This document shows, piece by piece, positions 13,614-21,429 of a stretch of 22,361 bases of DNA. The stretch covers positions 1 to 22,361 of the forward strand of contig JBJFDC010000005.1 of NCBI GenBank assembly GCA_051889215.1. The letters are read 5' to 3'. How positions within the stretch are numbered: the first letter of the stretch is position 1; every line of letters begins with the position of its first letter. This DNA is from UMGS1470 sp051889215 (GTDB lineage Bacteria > Bacillota > Clostridia > Christensenellales > UBA1242). Position numbers and translations under genes: made by a program. The notes beneath the pieces are model-generated. The model did no database searches. It saw nothing but the letters and a program-made list of their open reading frames with translations, and had not been told where the DNA came from.

Positions 13614-13811
13614 CTACTCTTCTTCAACCCGAACCAAATGTTTGACGAGGAACAAACTTCCTCTAACACATTCGTTGTCTGGCAAAAGTTTTATTGTATT
13701 TAATTTCTTAAATCCGAGTGCATGGATAATTTTTTCTTGTTTTTTGTTATATCCAATTGTGCTTCTAACCCAAGTGACTTTAAGCATTTTTGGAGTTTCA
13801 TTTTTAGCCAT
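13614..13811 (-). CDS. rpmD: 50S ribosomal protein L30
   Basis: 65 residues, slightly longer than the usual 58-60 because of a short N-terminal extension (MAKNETPK). The core LKVTWVRSTIGYNKKQEKIIHALGFKKL is diagnostic of bacterial L30. Located 11 nt after rpsE and 8 nt before rplO. Confidence 0.96.
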   Translation of the reverse strand: MAKNETPKMLKVTWVRSTIGYNKKQEKIIHALGFKKLNTIKLLPDNECVRGSLFLVKHLVRVEEE

Positions 13812-13822
13812 TTTGCACCTTC

Positions 13823-14365
13823 CTATAAAGACTCAACAGAAACGCCACGACGTGCAGCGATTTGTTCTTTTGTCTTGATTGATGTCAAACCGTTTACGGT
13901 TGCTTTTACGCAGTTGATTTTGTTTGTTGATCCATGGATCTTTGTGACAATATCTTTGATTCCAGCAAGTTCAATAACTGAACGGCAAGAACCACCTGCA
14001 ATAACACCAGTTCCTTCTTTTGCTGGGAGAAGAAGAACTCTGCTTGTTCCGAATTTTCCTTCTGCCTCATGTGGAATGGTTGTTCCAAGAATGTTGACTT
14101 TTTTCATGTTTTTCTTGGCATTTTGAGTTGCTTTTTCGATTGCGTTTGGAACTTCTCCGGCTTTGCCGATTCCAAGTCCAACAGAACCCTTTTTGTCACC
14201 AACAACAACGAGTGCTGAAAATCTCATTGTTCTGCCACCTTTAACAACTTTTGTGACACGGCGAACGCAAACAAGTGATTTTTCAATATCGCTCTCTTCG
14301 CGTCTTGGTTCTCTTCTTCTTTCGTTGTTTTTTCTTTCTTTTTTAACTTCGTCTAAATTTGCCAT
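13823..14365 (-). CDS. rpsE: 30S ribosomal protein S5
   Basis: 180 residues. The double-stranded-RNA-binding-like N-domain has VVKGGRTMRFSALVVVGD and the following glycine-rich stretch GLGIGKAGEVPNAI; the C-domain includes GTGVIAGGSCRSVIELAG. It contributes to decoding accuracy and to mRNA entry. The first 25 residues are a highly charged extension (KKERKNNERRREPRREE). Located 9 nt after rplR. Confidence 0.98.
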   Translation of the reverse strand: MANLDEVKKERKNNERRREPRREESDIEKSLVCVRRVTKVVKGGRTMRFSALVVVGDKKGSVGLGIGKAGEVPNAIEKATQNAKKNMKKVNILGTTIPHEAEGKFGTSRVLLLPAKEGTGVIAGGSCRSVIELAGIKDIVTKIHGSTNKINCVKATVNGLTSIKTKEQIAARRGVSVESL

Positions 14366-14374
14366 TTCTTCCTC

Positions 14375-14743
14375 CTAGAACACCAAACCAGCTTCTCTTG
14401 CGCCGTCTGCCAAAGCTTTGACTCTGCCAGTGTAAGCATATCCGCCACGGTCAAAAACAACGTTTTCAACACCTTTGGCTTTTGCACGTTCAGCGACAAC
14501 AGTTCCAACAAGTTTTGCTTGTTCTGTTTTGTTGAGTTCTTTAGATTTTTCAGAAATTTCTTTGTCAAGTGTTGAAGCACTTGCAAGTGTAATTCCTTTT
14601 TGGTCATCAATAACTTGAGCATAGATGCCATTCAAACTTCTATAGACGTTGAGTCTTGGGCAAGCGGAGGTTCCAGAAACTTTGTTTCTTACTCTGAAAT
14701 GACGTTTTGTTCTGTTTGCATTTTTATCTTTCTTATTAATCAT
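14375..14743 (-). CDS. rplR: 50S ribosomal protein L18
   Basis: 122 residues. Binds 5S rRNA together with L5. RTKRHFRVRNKVSGTSACPRLNVYRS is the typical basic N-terminal part; VFDRGGYAYTGRVKALADGAREAGL is the conserved C-terminus. It lies 15 nt after rplF and 9 nt before rpsE. Confidence 0.98.
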   Translation of the reverse strand: MINKKDKNANRTKRHFRVRNKVSGTSACPRLNVYRSLNGIYAQVIDDQKGITLASASTLDKEISEKSKELNKTEQAKLVGTVVAERAKAKGVENVVFDRGGYAYTGRVKALADGAREAGLVF

Positions 14744-14758
14744 TTTCTATTTACCTCC

Positions 14759-15310
14759 TTACTTTTTGCCTTTGCCAGCTGCTTTTCCTTGTTTGAGGAT
14801 AACAACTTCGTCTTTGTATCTGATTCCATATCCGTGATATGGTTCAACAGGTTTTACATCTCTGATTTTTGCTGCAAATTGACCAACAAGTTGTTTATCA
14901 ATTCCAGAGATTTTGATTTCTGTTGCTGCTGGAACTTCAATTGTAATTCCAGGGATTTCAACAATTTCAACTGGATGAGAAAATCCAATATTCATTGTGA
15001 GTTTGTTGCCTTGTTTGTTGAGTTTATAACCAACTCCGCTGATTGTAAGAGATTTTGAAAATCCCTTTGAAACACCTTCAACCATTGAGTTGATAAGCGC
15101 TCTATAGAGGCCATGTTTTGCTTTGACATCGTTGTTGTCGTTTGCTCTTGTGAGCAAAACAACTCCATCGTGTTGATTTACTGTGATGCAGTCATCAACT
15201 TTTTGTGTCAATGTTCCCAAAGGACCTGTGACTGTGACGACATTTTTGTCATCAACCAAAACTTGAACGCCTTGTGGGATATGGATTGGATTTCTACCTA
15301 TTCTTGACAT
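14759..15310 (-). CDS. rplF: 50S ribosomal protein L6
   Basis: 183 residues made of the two repeated L6 domains. MSRIGRNPIHIPQGVQV opens domain one; the C-terminal signature KPVEPYHGYGIRYKDEVV, near residues 152-169, contacts the sarcin-ricin loop region. The C-terminus ends in a basic stretch (KQGKAAGKGKK). It lies 12 nt after rpsH. Confidence 0.98.
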   Translation of the reverse strand: MSRIGRNPIHIPQGVQVLVDDKNVVTVTGPLGTLTQKVDDCITVNQHDGVVLLTRANDNNDVKAKHGLYRALINSMVEGVSKGFSKSLTISGVGYKLNKQGNKLTMNIGFSHPVEIVEIPGITIEVPAATEIKISGIDKQLVGQFAAKIRDVKPVEPYHGYGIRYKDEVVILKQGKAAGKGKK

Positions 15311-15322
15311 AATTTCCTCCTA

Positions 15323-15721
15323 TTACCACACATAGCAAAGCACTTCGCCGCCCACTTTTTGAGCACGTGCCTTCTTGTCGGTCATAATTCCTTTGTTTGT
15401 TGAAAGAATTGCAATTCCAAGACCATTGATAACTTGTGGGATTTTGTCAACTGTGCAATAAATTCTGAGTCCTGGTTTTGAAATTCTCTTTATCCCTTGG
15501 ATAACACTTGTGTTATCTGAGTCATATTTGATAACGACTTTTATGTTTTTAAATGCGCCTGCGTTTTCAAGTTCGAAAGAAGAAATGTATCCCTCTTCAA
15601 GCAAAATTTCTGCGATTGCAAGTTTTTCTTTTGATGCAGGAATGAGAACACTTTCGTGTTTCGCATTTATCGCATTGCGAATTCTTGTGAGCATATCTGC
15701 GATTGGATCTGTAACAATCAT
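15323..15721 (-). CDS. rpsH: 30S ribosomal protein S8
   Basis: 132 residues from the ATG at 15721, the normal S8 length. The frame is open further upstream to 15811, but that part overlaps rpsZ; AGGAGGAAGAA sits immediately before 15721 and MIVTDPIADMLTRIRNA is the standard S8 N-terminus. The C-terminus GIMTDKKARAQKVGGEVLCYVW is canonical. S8 binds the central domain of 16S rRNA and in E. coli represses the spc operon at rplE. Confidence 0.98.
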   Translation of the reverse strand: MIVTDPIADMLTRIRNAINAKHESVLIPASKEKLAIAEILLEEGYISSFELENAGAFKNIKVVIKYDSDNTSVIQGIKRISKPGLRIYCTVDKIPQVINGLGIAILSTNKGIMTDKKARAQKVGGEVLCYVW

Positions 15722-15734
15722 TTCTTCCTCCTCC

Positions 15735-15920
15735 TTACCAGCTTGCCTTTTTAACTCCAGGGATTTCGCCTTTGTTAGCAAGTTCTCTGAAGCAAACACG
15801 ACATACGCCATATTTTTTCAAAACTGCGTGAGGTCTTCCACAGATTTTGCATCTTGTGTATTCACGAGTTGAGAATTTTTGAGTTCTTTCTTGTTTTTCA
15901 ATAAGTGCTTTCTTTGCCAT
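15735..15920 (-). CDS. rpsZ: 30S ribosomal protein S14, type Z (zinc)
   Basis: 61 residues, the short zinc form. Cys24, Cys27, Cys40 and Cys43 form the zinc ribbon (CKICGRPHAVL, then CRVCFRELA). Some annotation schemes call it rpsN. Many Firmicutes keep a second, zinc-free S14 elsewhere, which cannot be checked here. It lies 11 nt after rplE. Confidence 0.98.
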   Translation of the reverse strand: MAKKALIEKQERTQKFSTREYTRCKICGRPHAVLKKYGVCRVCFRELANKGEIPGVKKASW

Positions 15921-15931
15921 ATCAAATCTCC

Positions 15932-16474
15932 TTATTTAGTTGCGAATGGCATTCCCAACAAAGTGAGAAGGTCAAGCGCTTCCTTGTCTGTTTTTGCTGT
16001 TGTCACAAAACAGATATCAAATCCTCTAACCTTTTCGATTTTGTCATAGGAAATTTCTGGGAAAATAAGTTGTTCTTTTATGCCCATTGTGTAATTTCCT
16101 CTGCCATCGAACCCTTTCTTTGGCACGCCATGGAAGTCGCGAACTCTTGGAAGAGCGATTGAAATAAGTCTATCCAAGAACTCATACATTCTTTCGCCTC
16201 TCAAGGTCACTTTTGCGCCAATCTTTTGGCCTTGCCTCAATTTGAAGTTTGAAATTGCTTTTTTTGCAACTGTTGCAACTGGTTTTTGTCCAGCGATTGT
16301 TGCAAGTTCTTCAAAAGCAATATTGAAACTTTTTGAATTGTCTTTAACTTCACCAAGTCCCATGCTGAGAACAATCTTGTCAAGTTTTGGAACTTCGTGA
16401 ACATTTTTGTAGCCGTTCATTTTGATTAATTCAGGAACAACTTGTGTTTTATACATTTCGCGTTTTCTATTCAT
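15932..16474 (-). CDS. rplE: 50S ribosomal protein L5
   Basis: 180 residues. Binds 5S rRNA and contacts S13 across the subunit bridge. MYKTQVVPELIKMNGYKNVHEVPKLDKIVLSMGLGE and the C-terminal FPEISYDKIEKVRGFDICFVTTA are family-typical. ATG 16474 is chosen because GAGGTG is placed just before it; a second in-frame ATG at 16456 would match the shorter N-terminus of some relatives. Confidence 0.97.
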   Translation of the reverse strand: MNRKREMYKTQVVPELIKMNGYKNVHEVPKLDKIVLSMGLGEVKDNSKSFNIAFEELATIAGQKPVATVAKKAISNFKLRQGQKIGAKVTLRGERMYEFLDRLISIALPRVRDFHGVPKKGFDGRGNYTMGIKEQLIFPEISYDKIEKVRGFDICFVTTAKTDKEALDLLTLLGMPFATK

Positions 16475-16486
16475 TTGTCACCTCAA

Positions 16487-16954
16487 TTAATCTTTGTTTT
16501 CAGCTTTTTTTGCTGCAGGTTTTTTTGCAGCGGTGCTTGATTTCGACTTTTGTTCTGTTTTTGCAGATTTTTCTGCTTTTGTTGTTTCTGCTTTTGCTGC
16601 TTTTGTTTCAGCTTTTGCATCTTTCTTTACTTGTTTTTTCATGTCTTTGTCAAGACTTGCTCCGCATTTTTTGCAAACGCGAGCTTTTTCGCCTGCAATT
16701 TCCTTGTGGGCGACTCTTGTTGCTTTTCCACATGCTGGGCAAACAACCATGACGTTTGAAGCATCGATAGGAGCTGCTTTTTTCATTATGCCACCTTTGT
16801 CTTGTGCAGAACGAGGTTTTTTGTGTCTTGAAACGACATTAACATTTTCGATTACAACTTTGCCTGTTGATGGAATAACTTGAGCAACTTTGCCTTTCTT
16901 TCCTTTTTCCTTTCCGGAAATAACAACAGCTTGATCACCTTTTTTTACTACCAT
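16487..16954 (-). CDS. rplX: 50S ribosomal protein L24 with zinc ribbon and Lys/Ala-rich tail
   Basis: 155 residues against about 100-105 usually. The KOW-containing core runs 1-70 (VKKGDQAVVISGKEKGKKGKV), then Cys72, Cys75, Cys94 and Cys97 form the zinc-ribbon-like end known in many L24 proteins. Residues 103-155 are an added low-complexity tail made almost only of Lys, Ala, Glu, Thr and Ser (for example KAETKAAKAETTKAEKS). The tail is in one unbroken frame and ends 12 nt before rplE, so it is not a frameshift product. L24 starts large-subunit assembly and lies near the exit tunnel. Confidence 0.97.
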   Translation of the reverse strand: MVVKKGDQAVVISGKEKGKKGKVAQVIPSTGKVVIENVNVVSRHKKPRSAQDKGGIMKKAAPIDASNVMVVCPACGKATRVAHKEIAGEKARVCKKCGASLDKDMKKQVKKDAKAETKAAKAETTKAEKSAKTEQKSKSSTAAKKPAAKKAENKD

Positions 16955-16965
16955 GTCTTTTCTCC

Positions 16966-17334
16966 TTATAAAACCTCAGGAGCAAGTGAAATGATTTTCA
17001 TGAAATCTTTTTCACGAAGCTCTCTGGCAACAGGTCCAAAGATACGAGTTCCCTTTGGTTGTTTTTGATTATCGATAATAACTGCTGCATTATCATCAAA
17101 TCTGATATGAGTTCCGTCTGGACGACGAAGTCCTTTTGTTGTTCTTACGATAACCGCTTTGACAACATCACCCTTTTTGACAACTCCACCAGGAATTGCG
17201 GATTTCACTGATGCAACAATGACATCACCAATATTTCCGCTTCTTCTGAAAGAGCCACCAAGAACACGGATACACATAATTTGTTTTGCGCCGGTGTTAT
17301 CGGCAACTTTCAATCTTGTTTGTGGTTGAACCAT
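16966..17334 (-). CDS. rplN: 50S ribosomal protein L14
   Basis: 122 residues, exactly the common length. MVQPQTRLKVADNTGAKQIMCIRVLGG and the C-terminal GPVARELREKDFMKIISLAPEVL are diagnostic. It forms part of an intersubunit bridge and of the binding site for the silencing factor RsfS. Located 18 nt after rpsQ and 11 nt before rplX. Confidence 0.98.
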   Translation of the reverse strand: MVQPQTRLKVADNTGAKQIMCIRVLGGSFRRSGNIGDVIVASVKSAIPGGVVKKGDVVKAVIVRTTKGLRRPDGTHIRFDDNAAVIIDNQKQPKGTRIFGPVARELREKDFMKIISLAPEVL

Positions 17335-17352
17335 AATTCTTCTCCTTTTGGA

Positions 17353-17613
17353 TTACTTTGCTTTTTCAATGATGCGGACTAATGTGTGATATTTGTCTTT
17401 TGAGAGTGGACGAGTTTCTCTGATTTCAACCCTGTCACCAACTCCACAAATATTTTCTTCATCGTGCACTTTGAATTTTTTTGTTGATTTAACGACTTTT
17501 TTATAAATAGGGTGCTTTTTGTTTGAAACAATAGCAACAACAACTGTTTTATCCATTTTTCCAGCGCTGACAACGATGCCTTCGCGCTCTGGTCTGTTAT
17601 TTCTTTCTTCCAT
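17353..17613 (-). CDS. rpsQ: 30S ribosomal protein S17
   Basis: 86 residues, an OB-fold protein binding the 5' domain of 16S rRNA. GIVVSAGKMDKTVVV, KKFKVHDE and GDRVEIRETRPLSKDK are the conserved blocks. It follows rpmC by 10 nt. Confidence 0.98.
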   Translation of the reverse strand: MEERNNRPEREGIVVSAGKMDKTVVVAIVSNKKHPIYKKVVKSTKKFKVHDEENICGVGDRVEIRETRPLSKDKYHTLVRIIEKAK

Positions 17614-17623
17614 ATTTCACCCC

Positions 17624-17830
17624 TTACTTCTTATCGCCTTCAGCGATTTCTCTAACTCTGAGAACTGTTTTGATTCTTGCGATGTCTTTTTTGACATTAT
17701 GGAGTTGCATTGGATTTGCCAAGTTTCCAGTCGCATGTGAGAATCTCAAATTGAAGAGTTCGTTTTTAAGTTCATTGAGTTTGCTTGAAAGTTCTTGTGT
17801 TGTCATGTTTTTGATGTCATTAATTTTCAT
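17624..17830 (-). CDS. rpmC: 50S ribosomal protein L29
   Basis: 68 residues from the ATG at 17830. The frame is open to 17848, but the standard N-terminus is MKINDIKNMT, and GGGAGGTG lies at the right distance before 17830, inside the end of rplP. The two-helix hairpin with LKNELFNLRFSHATGNLANP is canonical. It overlaps rplP by 11 nt, so the two are translationally coupled. L29 lies at the peptide exit, where SRP and trigger factor dock. Confidence 0.97.
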   Translation of the reverse strand: MKINDIKNMTTQELSSKLNELKNELFNLRFSHATGNLANPMQLHNVKKDIARIKTVLRVREIAEGDKK

Positions 17831-18260
17831 TTGCAACACCTCCCTCAACTGCTTCTTCTTTCTTTACGAATTTTACTTTGCAAGGAAGTTTGTGTCCAGC
17901 AAGTCTCAAAGCTTCACGAGCAACCTCTTCGGAAACTCCTGTAAGTTCAAAGAGAACTCTGCCAGGTTTAACAACTGCAACCCAAAATTCTGGTGCGCCT
18001 TTTCCTGAACCCATTCTGGTTTCAGCTGGCTTTTTTGTGACTGGTTTGTCTGGGAAAATATTAATCCAAACTTTTCCGCCACGTTTGATGTATCTGGTCA
18101 TTGCAATACGAGCTGCCTCGATTTGATTTGATTTAATCCAGCATGGCTCTGTTGCGATAATTCCATAATCGCCATAAGCGAGTTTATTACCGCGAGTTGC
18201 AACGCCTTTCATTCTTCCACGGAAAACACGTCTGCGTTTCACTCTTTTAGGCATTAACAT
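17820..18260 (-). CDS. rplP: 50S ribosomal protein L16
   Basis: 146 residues. MLMPKRVKRRRVFRGRMKG, the GDYGIIATEPCWIKSNQIEAAR block and MGSGKGAPEFWVAVVKPGR are typical. L16 helps position the A-site tRNA. The gene overlaps rpsC by 14 nt; AAGGAGGT before 18260 supports the first of two nearby in-frame ATGs. Confidence 0.98.
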   Translation of the reverse strand: MLMPKRVKRRRVFRGRMKGVATRGNKLAYGDYGIIATEPCWIKSNQIEAARIAMTRYIKRGGKVWINIFPDKPVTKKPAETRMGSGKGAPEFWVAVVKPGRVLFELTGVSEEVAREALRLAGHKLPCKVKFVKKEEAVEGGVANEN

Positions 18261-18930
18261 TAGCTTTTACCTCCTTTGTTTCTTGAGGCTCTTTGCCAAG
18301 GATTTCGCCTTTGTAAATCCAGCATTTAACTCCAAGTTTGCCATAGTTGGTGAATGCTGATGCAACGCCATAATCTATGTCTGCTCTGAGAGTATGAAGT
18401 GGAAGTGAGCCTTCCATGTATCTTTCTGTTCTTGCAATTGTGTTAGCACCGTCAACAACTCCGCTAACTTGAACTTTGCAACCTTTTGCTCCTGCTTTCA
18501 TAACACGAGAAAGGGCTTGTTTCATTGCACGTTTGAAAGAAATTCTTTTTTCAAGTTGTGTTGCAATGTTTTCTGCAACCAAAACTGCTTCAAGATCAGG
18601 TTTTTTAACCTCTTTAACGTTTATGATGAGCATTTTTGTTGGAGCGATGATTTTTGAAAGTTGTGCTTTGATTGTTTCAATTCCAGCACCTTTTGCTCCA
18701 ATAATCATGCCAGGTTTTGCTGTATAGATGTTGATTATTGTCTTGTTTGCAGTTCTTTCAATTCCTACTTTTGCGATTGCGCTTTGATAGTAGTTCTTTT
18801 TGATGAACTTTCTGATTTTTTCGTCTTCGATCAAGAAGTCAGCAAAATTTTGCTTGTTTGCATACCAAGATGAATCCCATGACTTGTTGATTCCGACTCT
18901 GAGTCCGATTGGACTAACTTTTTGTCCCAT
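18247..18930 (-). CDS. rpsC: 30S ribosomal protein S3
   Basis: 227 residues. The KH domain (about 39-108) has its GxxG loop as GAKG at 78-81; the C-terminal domain includes GCKVQVSGVVDGANTIARTE. It lines the mRNA entry channel and contributes to mRNA unwinding. It follows rplV by 13 nt and overlaps rplP by 14 nt. Confidence 0.98.
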   Translation of the reverse strand: MGQKVSPIGLRVGINKSWDSSWYANKQNFADFLIEDEKIRKFIKKNYYQSAIAKVGIERTANKTIINIYTAKPGMIIGAKGAGIETIKAQLSKIIAPTKMLIINVKEVKKPDLEAVLVAENIATQLEKRISFKRAMKQALSRVMKAGAKGCKVQVSGVVDGANTIARTERYMEGSLPLHTLRADIDYGVASAFTNYGKLGVKCWIYKGEILGKEPQETKEVKANVNA

Positions 18931-18943
18931 ATTTGCTTTCTCC

Positions 18944-19330
18944 TTATTTGATTTCGTCCAAGACGATTGTTATATGACAAGTTCTTTTGAGAATTCTGTC
19001 TGCTCTTCCTTTTGCTCTTGGCATCATGCGCTTAAGAGTTGGACCTGGGCAAACAAAACACTCTGCAACAACAAGGTCATCTTTGTTCATGCCTTTGTTG
19101 TTCTCTGCATTTGCGATTGCAGATTTGAGAAGTTTGACAAGTGGTTCTCTTGCAATTTGTGTTGAGTTTTCAAGAATTGCCATTGCTTCAACTGCTCTTT
19201 TTCCTCTGATAACATCAAGCATAATTCTAACTTTTGATGGGCTCATACGAACATATTTTACTTTTGCGTATGGACGAGCATCTTTGTTTTGAATTCTTTT
19301 TGCTGATTTTTCTCTCATTCTTGTAGCCAT
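18944..19330 (-). CDS. rplV: 50S ribosomal protein L22
   Basis: 128 residues, longer than the 110 of E. coli because of a basic N-terminal extension of about 15-20 residues (MATRMREKSAKRIQNKDARP). The core VRMSPSKVRIMLDVIRGK and the exit-tunnel hairpin with GPTLKRMMPRAKGRADRI are intact; mutations in this hairpin give macrolide resistance in other bacteria. Located 12 nt after rpsS. Confidence 0.98.
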   Translation of the reverse strand: MATRMREKSAKRIQNKDARPYAKVKYVRMSPSKVRIMLDVIRGKRAVEAMAILENSTQIAREPLVKLLKSAIANAENNKGMNKDDLVVAECFVCPGPTLKRMMPRAKGRADRILKRTCHITIVLDEIK

Positions 19331-19342
19331 TTCATGCTCCTC

Positions 19343-19636
19343 CTACTTTCTTGAACCTGCAGCGCCGCCTTTTTGTTTTTGGCCTGCATGTCCTTTAAAT
19401 GTTCTTGTTGGAGCGAACTCGCCAAGTTTGTGTCCAACCATTTCAACTGAACAATAAACTGGAACGTGTTTCTTTCCATTGTGAACAGCAAATGTCAACC
19501 CAACAAATTCTGGATAAACAACTGATGCTCTTGACCAAGTTTTGATTGGTCTTCTGTCGCCTGTCTTTTGTGCTTCAACAGCTTTTTCAAAAAGCGCTGG
19601 ATACACATAAGGTTTTTTCTTTAATGATCTACTCAT
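19343..19636 (-). CDS. rpsS: 30S ribosomal protein S19
   Basis: 97 residues. MSRSLKKKPYVYPALFEK, IKTWSRASVVYPEFVGLTFAVHNG and GHKLGEFAPTRTFKGHAG are near-identical to the family. It sits in the head of the small subunit next to S13. The last residues (GGAAGSRK) form a short basic tail. Located 10 nt after rplB. Confidence 0.98.
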   Translation of the reverse strand: MSRSLKKKPYVYPALFEKAVEAQKTGDRRPIKTWSRASVVYPEFVGLTFAVHNGKKHVPVYCSVEMVGHKLGEFAPTRTFKGHAGQKQKGGAAGSRK

Positions 19637-19646
19637 AACTCATCTC

Positions 19647-20474
19647 CTAGTTAACTCTCTTAACAATCAACTTGTTAGAAGCTTTCTTGTTCTTTCTTGT
19701 CTTGTATCCAAGAGCAGGTTTACCCCAAGGTGTGACTGGGCTTGCCATTCCAACTGGGCTCTTTCCTTCACCACCGCCGTGTGGGTGATCGTTAGGGTTC
19801 ATAACAACACCACGAACTGAAGGTCTAACACCCAAGTGACGTTTCTTTCCTGCTTTTCCCAAAGACACAAGTTCATGATCGAGGTTTCCAACTTGTCCGA
19901 CTGTTGCACGGCATGTGAGAACAACTTTTCTCATTTCACCACTTGGCATACGAAGAGTTGCATATTTGCCTTCTTTTGCCATGAGTTGAACTTCAGCTCC
20001 TGCACTTCTTGCAAATTGTCCGCCTTTTCCTGGTTGAAGTTCAACATTGTGAACGATTGTTCCAACAGGGATAAGGTTCAATGGTAAGCAATTTCCGACT
20101 TTTACATCTGCGTTTTCGCCGCTCATAACTGTGTCGCCAACTTTAAGTCCGATTGGGCTCAAGATATATCTCTTTTCGCCATCTGCATAACTGAGAAGTG
20201 CGATATAAGCGGTTCTGTTTGGATCATATTCAACTCCAACAACTTTTGCTGGAATTCCGTCTTTATTACGTTTGAAATCAATGATTCTGTATTTTTGACG
20301 GTTTCCGCCACCATGGTGACGAACTGTTATTCTGCCATATGAATTTCTTCCGGCATTTTTCTTTTTTGAAACCAACAAGCTTTTTTCTGGCTCTGTTTTT
20401 GTCACTTCTTCAAAAGTTGGAGTCTTGACAAATCTGCGTCCAGCTGAAGTTGGTCTATAATTTTTAACTGCCAT
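19647..20474 (-). CDS. rplB: 50S ribosomal protein L2
   Basis: 275 residues, standard length. Core rRNA-binding protein needed for subunit association and peptidyl transferase function. KNYRPTSAGRRF, YGRITVRHHGGGNRQKYR, LPLNLIPVGTIVHNVEL and the active-centre segment NPNDHPHGGGEGKSPVG are all present, including the conserved histidine in HPHGGG. It follows rplW by 15 nt. Confidence 0.98.
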   Translation of the reverse strand: MAVKNYRPTSAGRRFVKTPTFEEVTKTEPEKSLLVSKKKNAGRNSYGRITVRHHGGGNRQKYRIIDFKRNKDGIPAKVVGVEYDPNRTAYIALLSYADGEKRYILSPIGLKVGDTVMSGENADVKVGNCLPLNLIPVGTIVHNVELQPGKGGQFARSAGAEVQLMAKEGKYATLRMPSGEMRKVVLTCRATVGQVGNLDHELVSLGKAGKKRHLGVRPSVRGVVMNPNDHPHGGGEGKSPVGMASPVTPWGKPALGYKTRKNKKASNKLIVKRVN

Positions 20475-20489
20475 TTTTATACTCCTTTA

Positions 20490-20792
20490 TTATTGTAAAC
20501 TTTCGAAGAATGCGATTGGCTTGCTGTCAGCTTTGAGTGTGACAATGGCTTTTTTGATGTCACTTGTTTTGCCAACTGTTCTTCCATTTCTTGTGTTTTG
20601 TGATTTTTTGTGTCCTTTGACTGTCACTGTGTTAACTTTTTCCACTTGAACTTTGAAGATTTCTTCAACAGCGTTCTTGATTTCAACTTTGTTTGCATTG
20701 TTATCAACAACAAATGTATATACTTTTGCGCCGATTCCAGCATAACTTTTTTCTGACATAAGTGGTTTTTTGATTATCTCGTAAGCTTTCAT
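20490..20792 (-). CDS. rplW: 50S ribosomal protein L23
   Basis: 100 residues. Exit-tunnel protein that docks trigger factor and SRP. IIKKPLMSEKSY, TFVVDNNANKVEIKNAVEEIF and VNTVTVKGHKKSQNTRNGRT match the family. Its ATG overlaps the rplD stop by 4 nt (ATGA), the usual coupling. Confidence 0.98.
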   Translation of the reverse strand: MKAYEIIKKPLMSEKSYAGIGAKVYTFVVDNNANKVEIKNAVEEIFKVQVEKVNTVTVKGHKKSQNTRNGRTVGKTSDIKKAIVTLKADSKPIAFFESLQ

Positions 20793-21415
20793 TCTGCGTA
20801 TGCCTCCTCGATTGATTTGATTGCAGCTTTTGTCAAAACGACGTTTTTGTTTGCAACAACTTCATAAGTGTTAAGAAGGTCTGCTGTTGTCACGCTTACT
20901 GTTGGAATGTTTGCTCCGGCACGAAGAACATCTTCATTTTTGTCTTCAGTGACCAAAACAACGCTCTTGTCAAATTTGAAAGCGTTAAGGAAATTTTGGA
21001 TTTCTTTTGTCTTAACTTCATTCAATTTGAATTCGTCAACAACTGTGATTTCGTTTTGTGCAAGCTTTGTGCTCAGAGCACTAAGGAATGCAAGACGTTT
21101 TGCCTGTTTGTTGATTTTCTTTGAAAAATCTCTTGGCTTTGGTGCAAATGCAACTCCACCACCAGTTTGATGAGGTGCTTTTGTTGAACCTTGACGAGCA
21201 TTACCTGTGTGTTTTTGTCTATATGGCTTTTTTGCATGTCCTCGAACTTCGGAACGAGTCAAAGTGCTTTTTGTGCCTTGGCGTTGGTTTGCATTGTATG
21301 CAACAACAACTTCATGAATAAGTGGCAAGTTTTCTTCAACTGCGAATACTTCGTCTTTTAGATTAAGTGTTCCAACTGATTCGCCTGCCATATTAAATAC
21401 TTTAACTTTTGGCAT
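20789..21415 (-). CDS. rplD: 50S ribosomal protein L4
   Basis: 208 residues. The tunnel-lining loop is present as SEVRGHAKKPYRQKHTGNARQGSTKAPHQTGGG followed by FAPKPRDF; the globular C-terminal domain follows. L4 autoregulates the S10 operon in E. coli through the rpsJ leader, which lies outside this window. The stop is TGA, overlapping the rplW start. Confidence 0.98.
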   Translation of the reverse strand: MPKVKVFNMAGESVGTLNLKDEVFAVEENLPLIHEVVVAYNANQRQGTKSTLTRSEVRGHAKKPYRQKHTGNARQGSTKAPHQTGGGVAFAPKPRDFSKKINKQAKRLAFLSALSTKLAQNEITVVDEFKLNEVKTKEIQNFLNAFKFDKSVVLVTEDKNEDVLRAGANIPTVSVTTADLLNTYEVVANKNVVLTKAAIKSIEEAYAE

Positions 21416-21429
21416 GTCCTCTTCTCCTT

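Noticed and set aside
15722..15811. N-terminal extension of S8
   Set aside because: It overlaps rpsZ and its stop region; the AGGAGGAAGAA site and normal S8 length support 15721.
16494..16883. Plus-strand Phe/Ala/Cys-rich open frame of 129 codons opposite rplX
   Set aside because: It is the complement of the Lys/Ala-rich L24 tail; low-complexity coding gives long shadows on the other strand.
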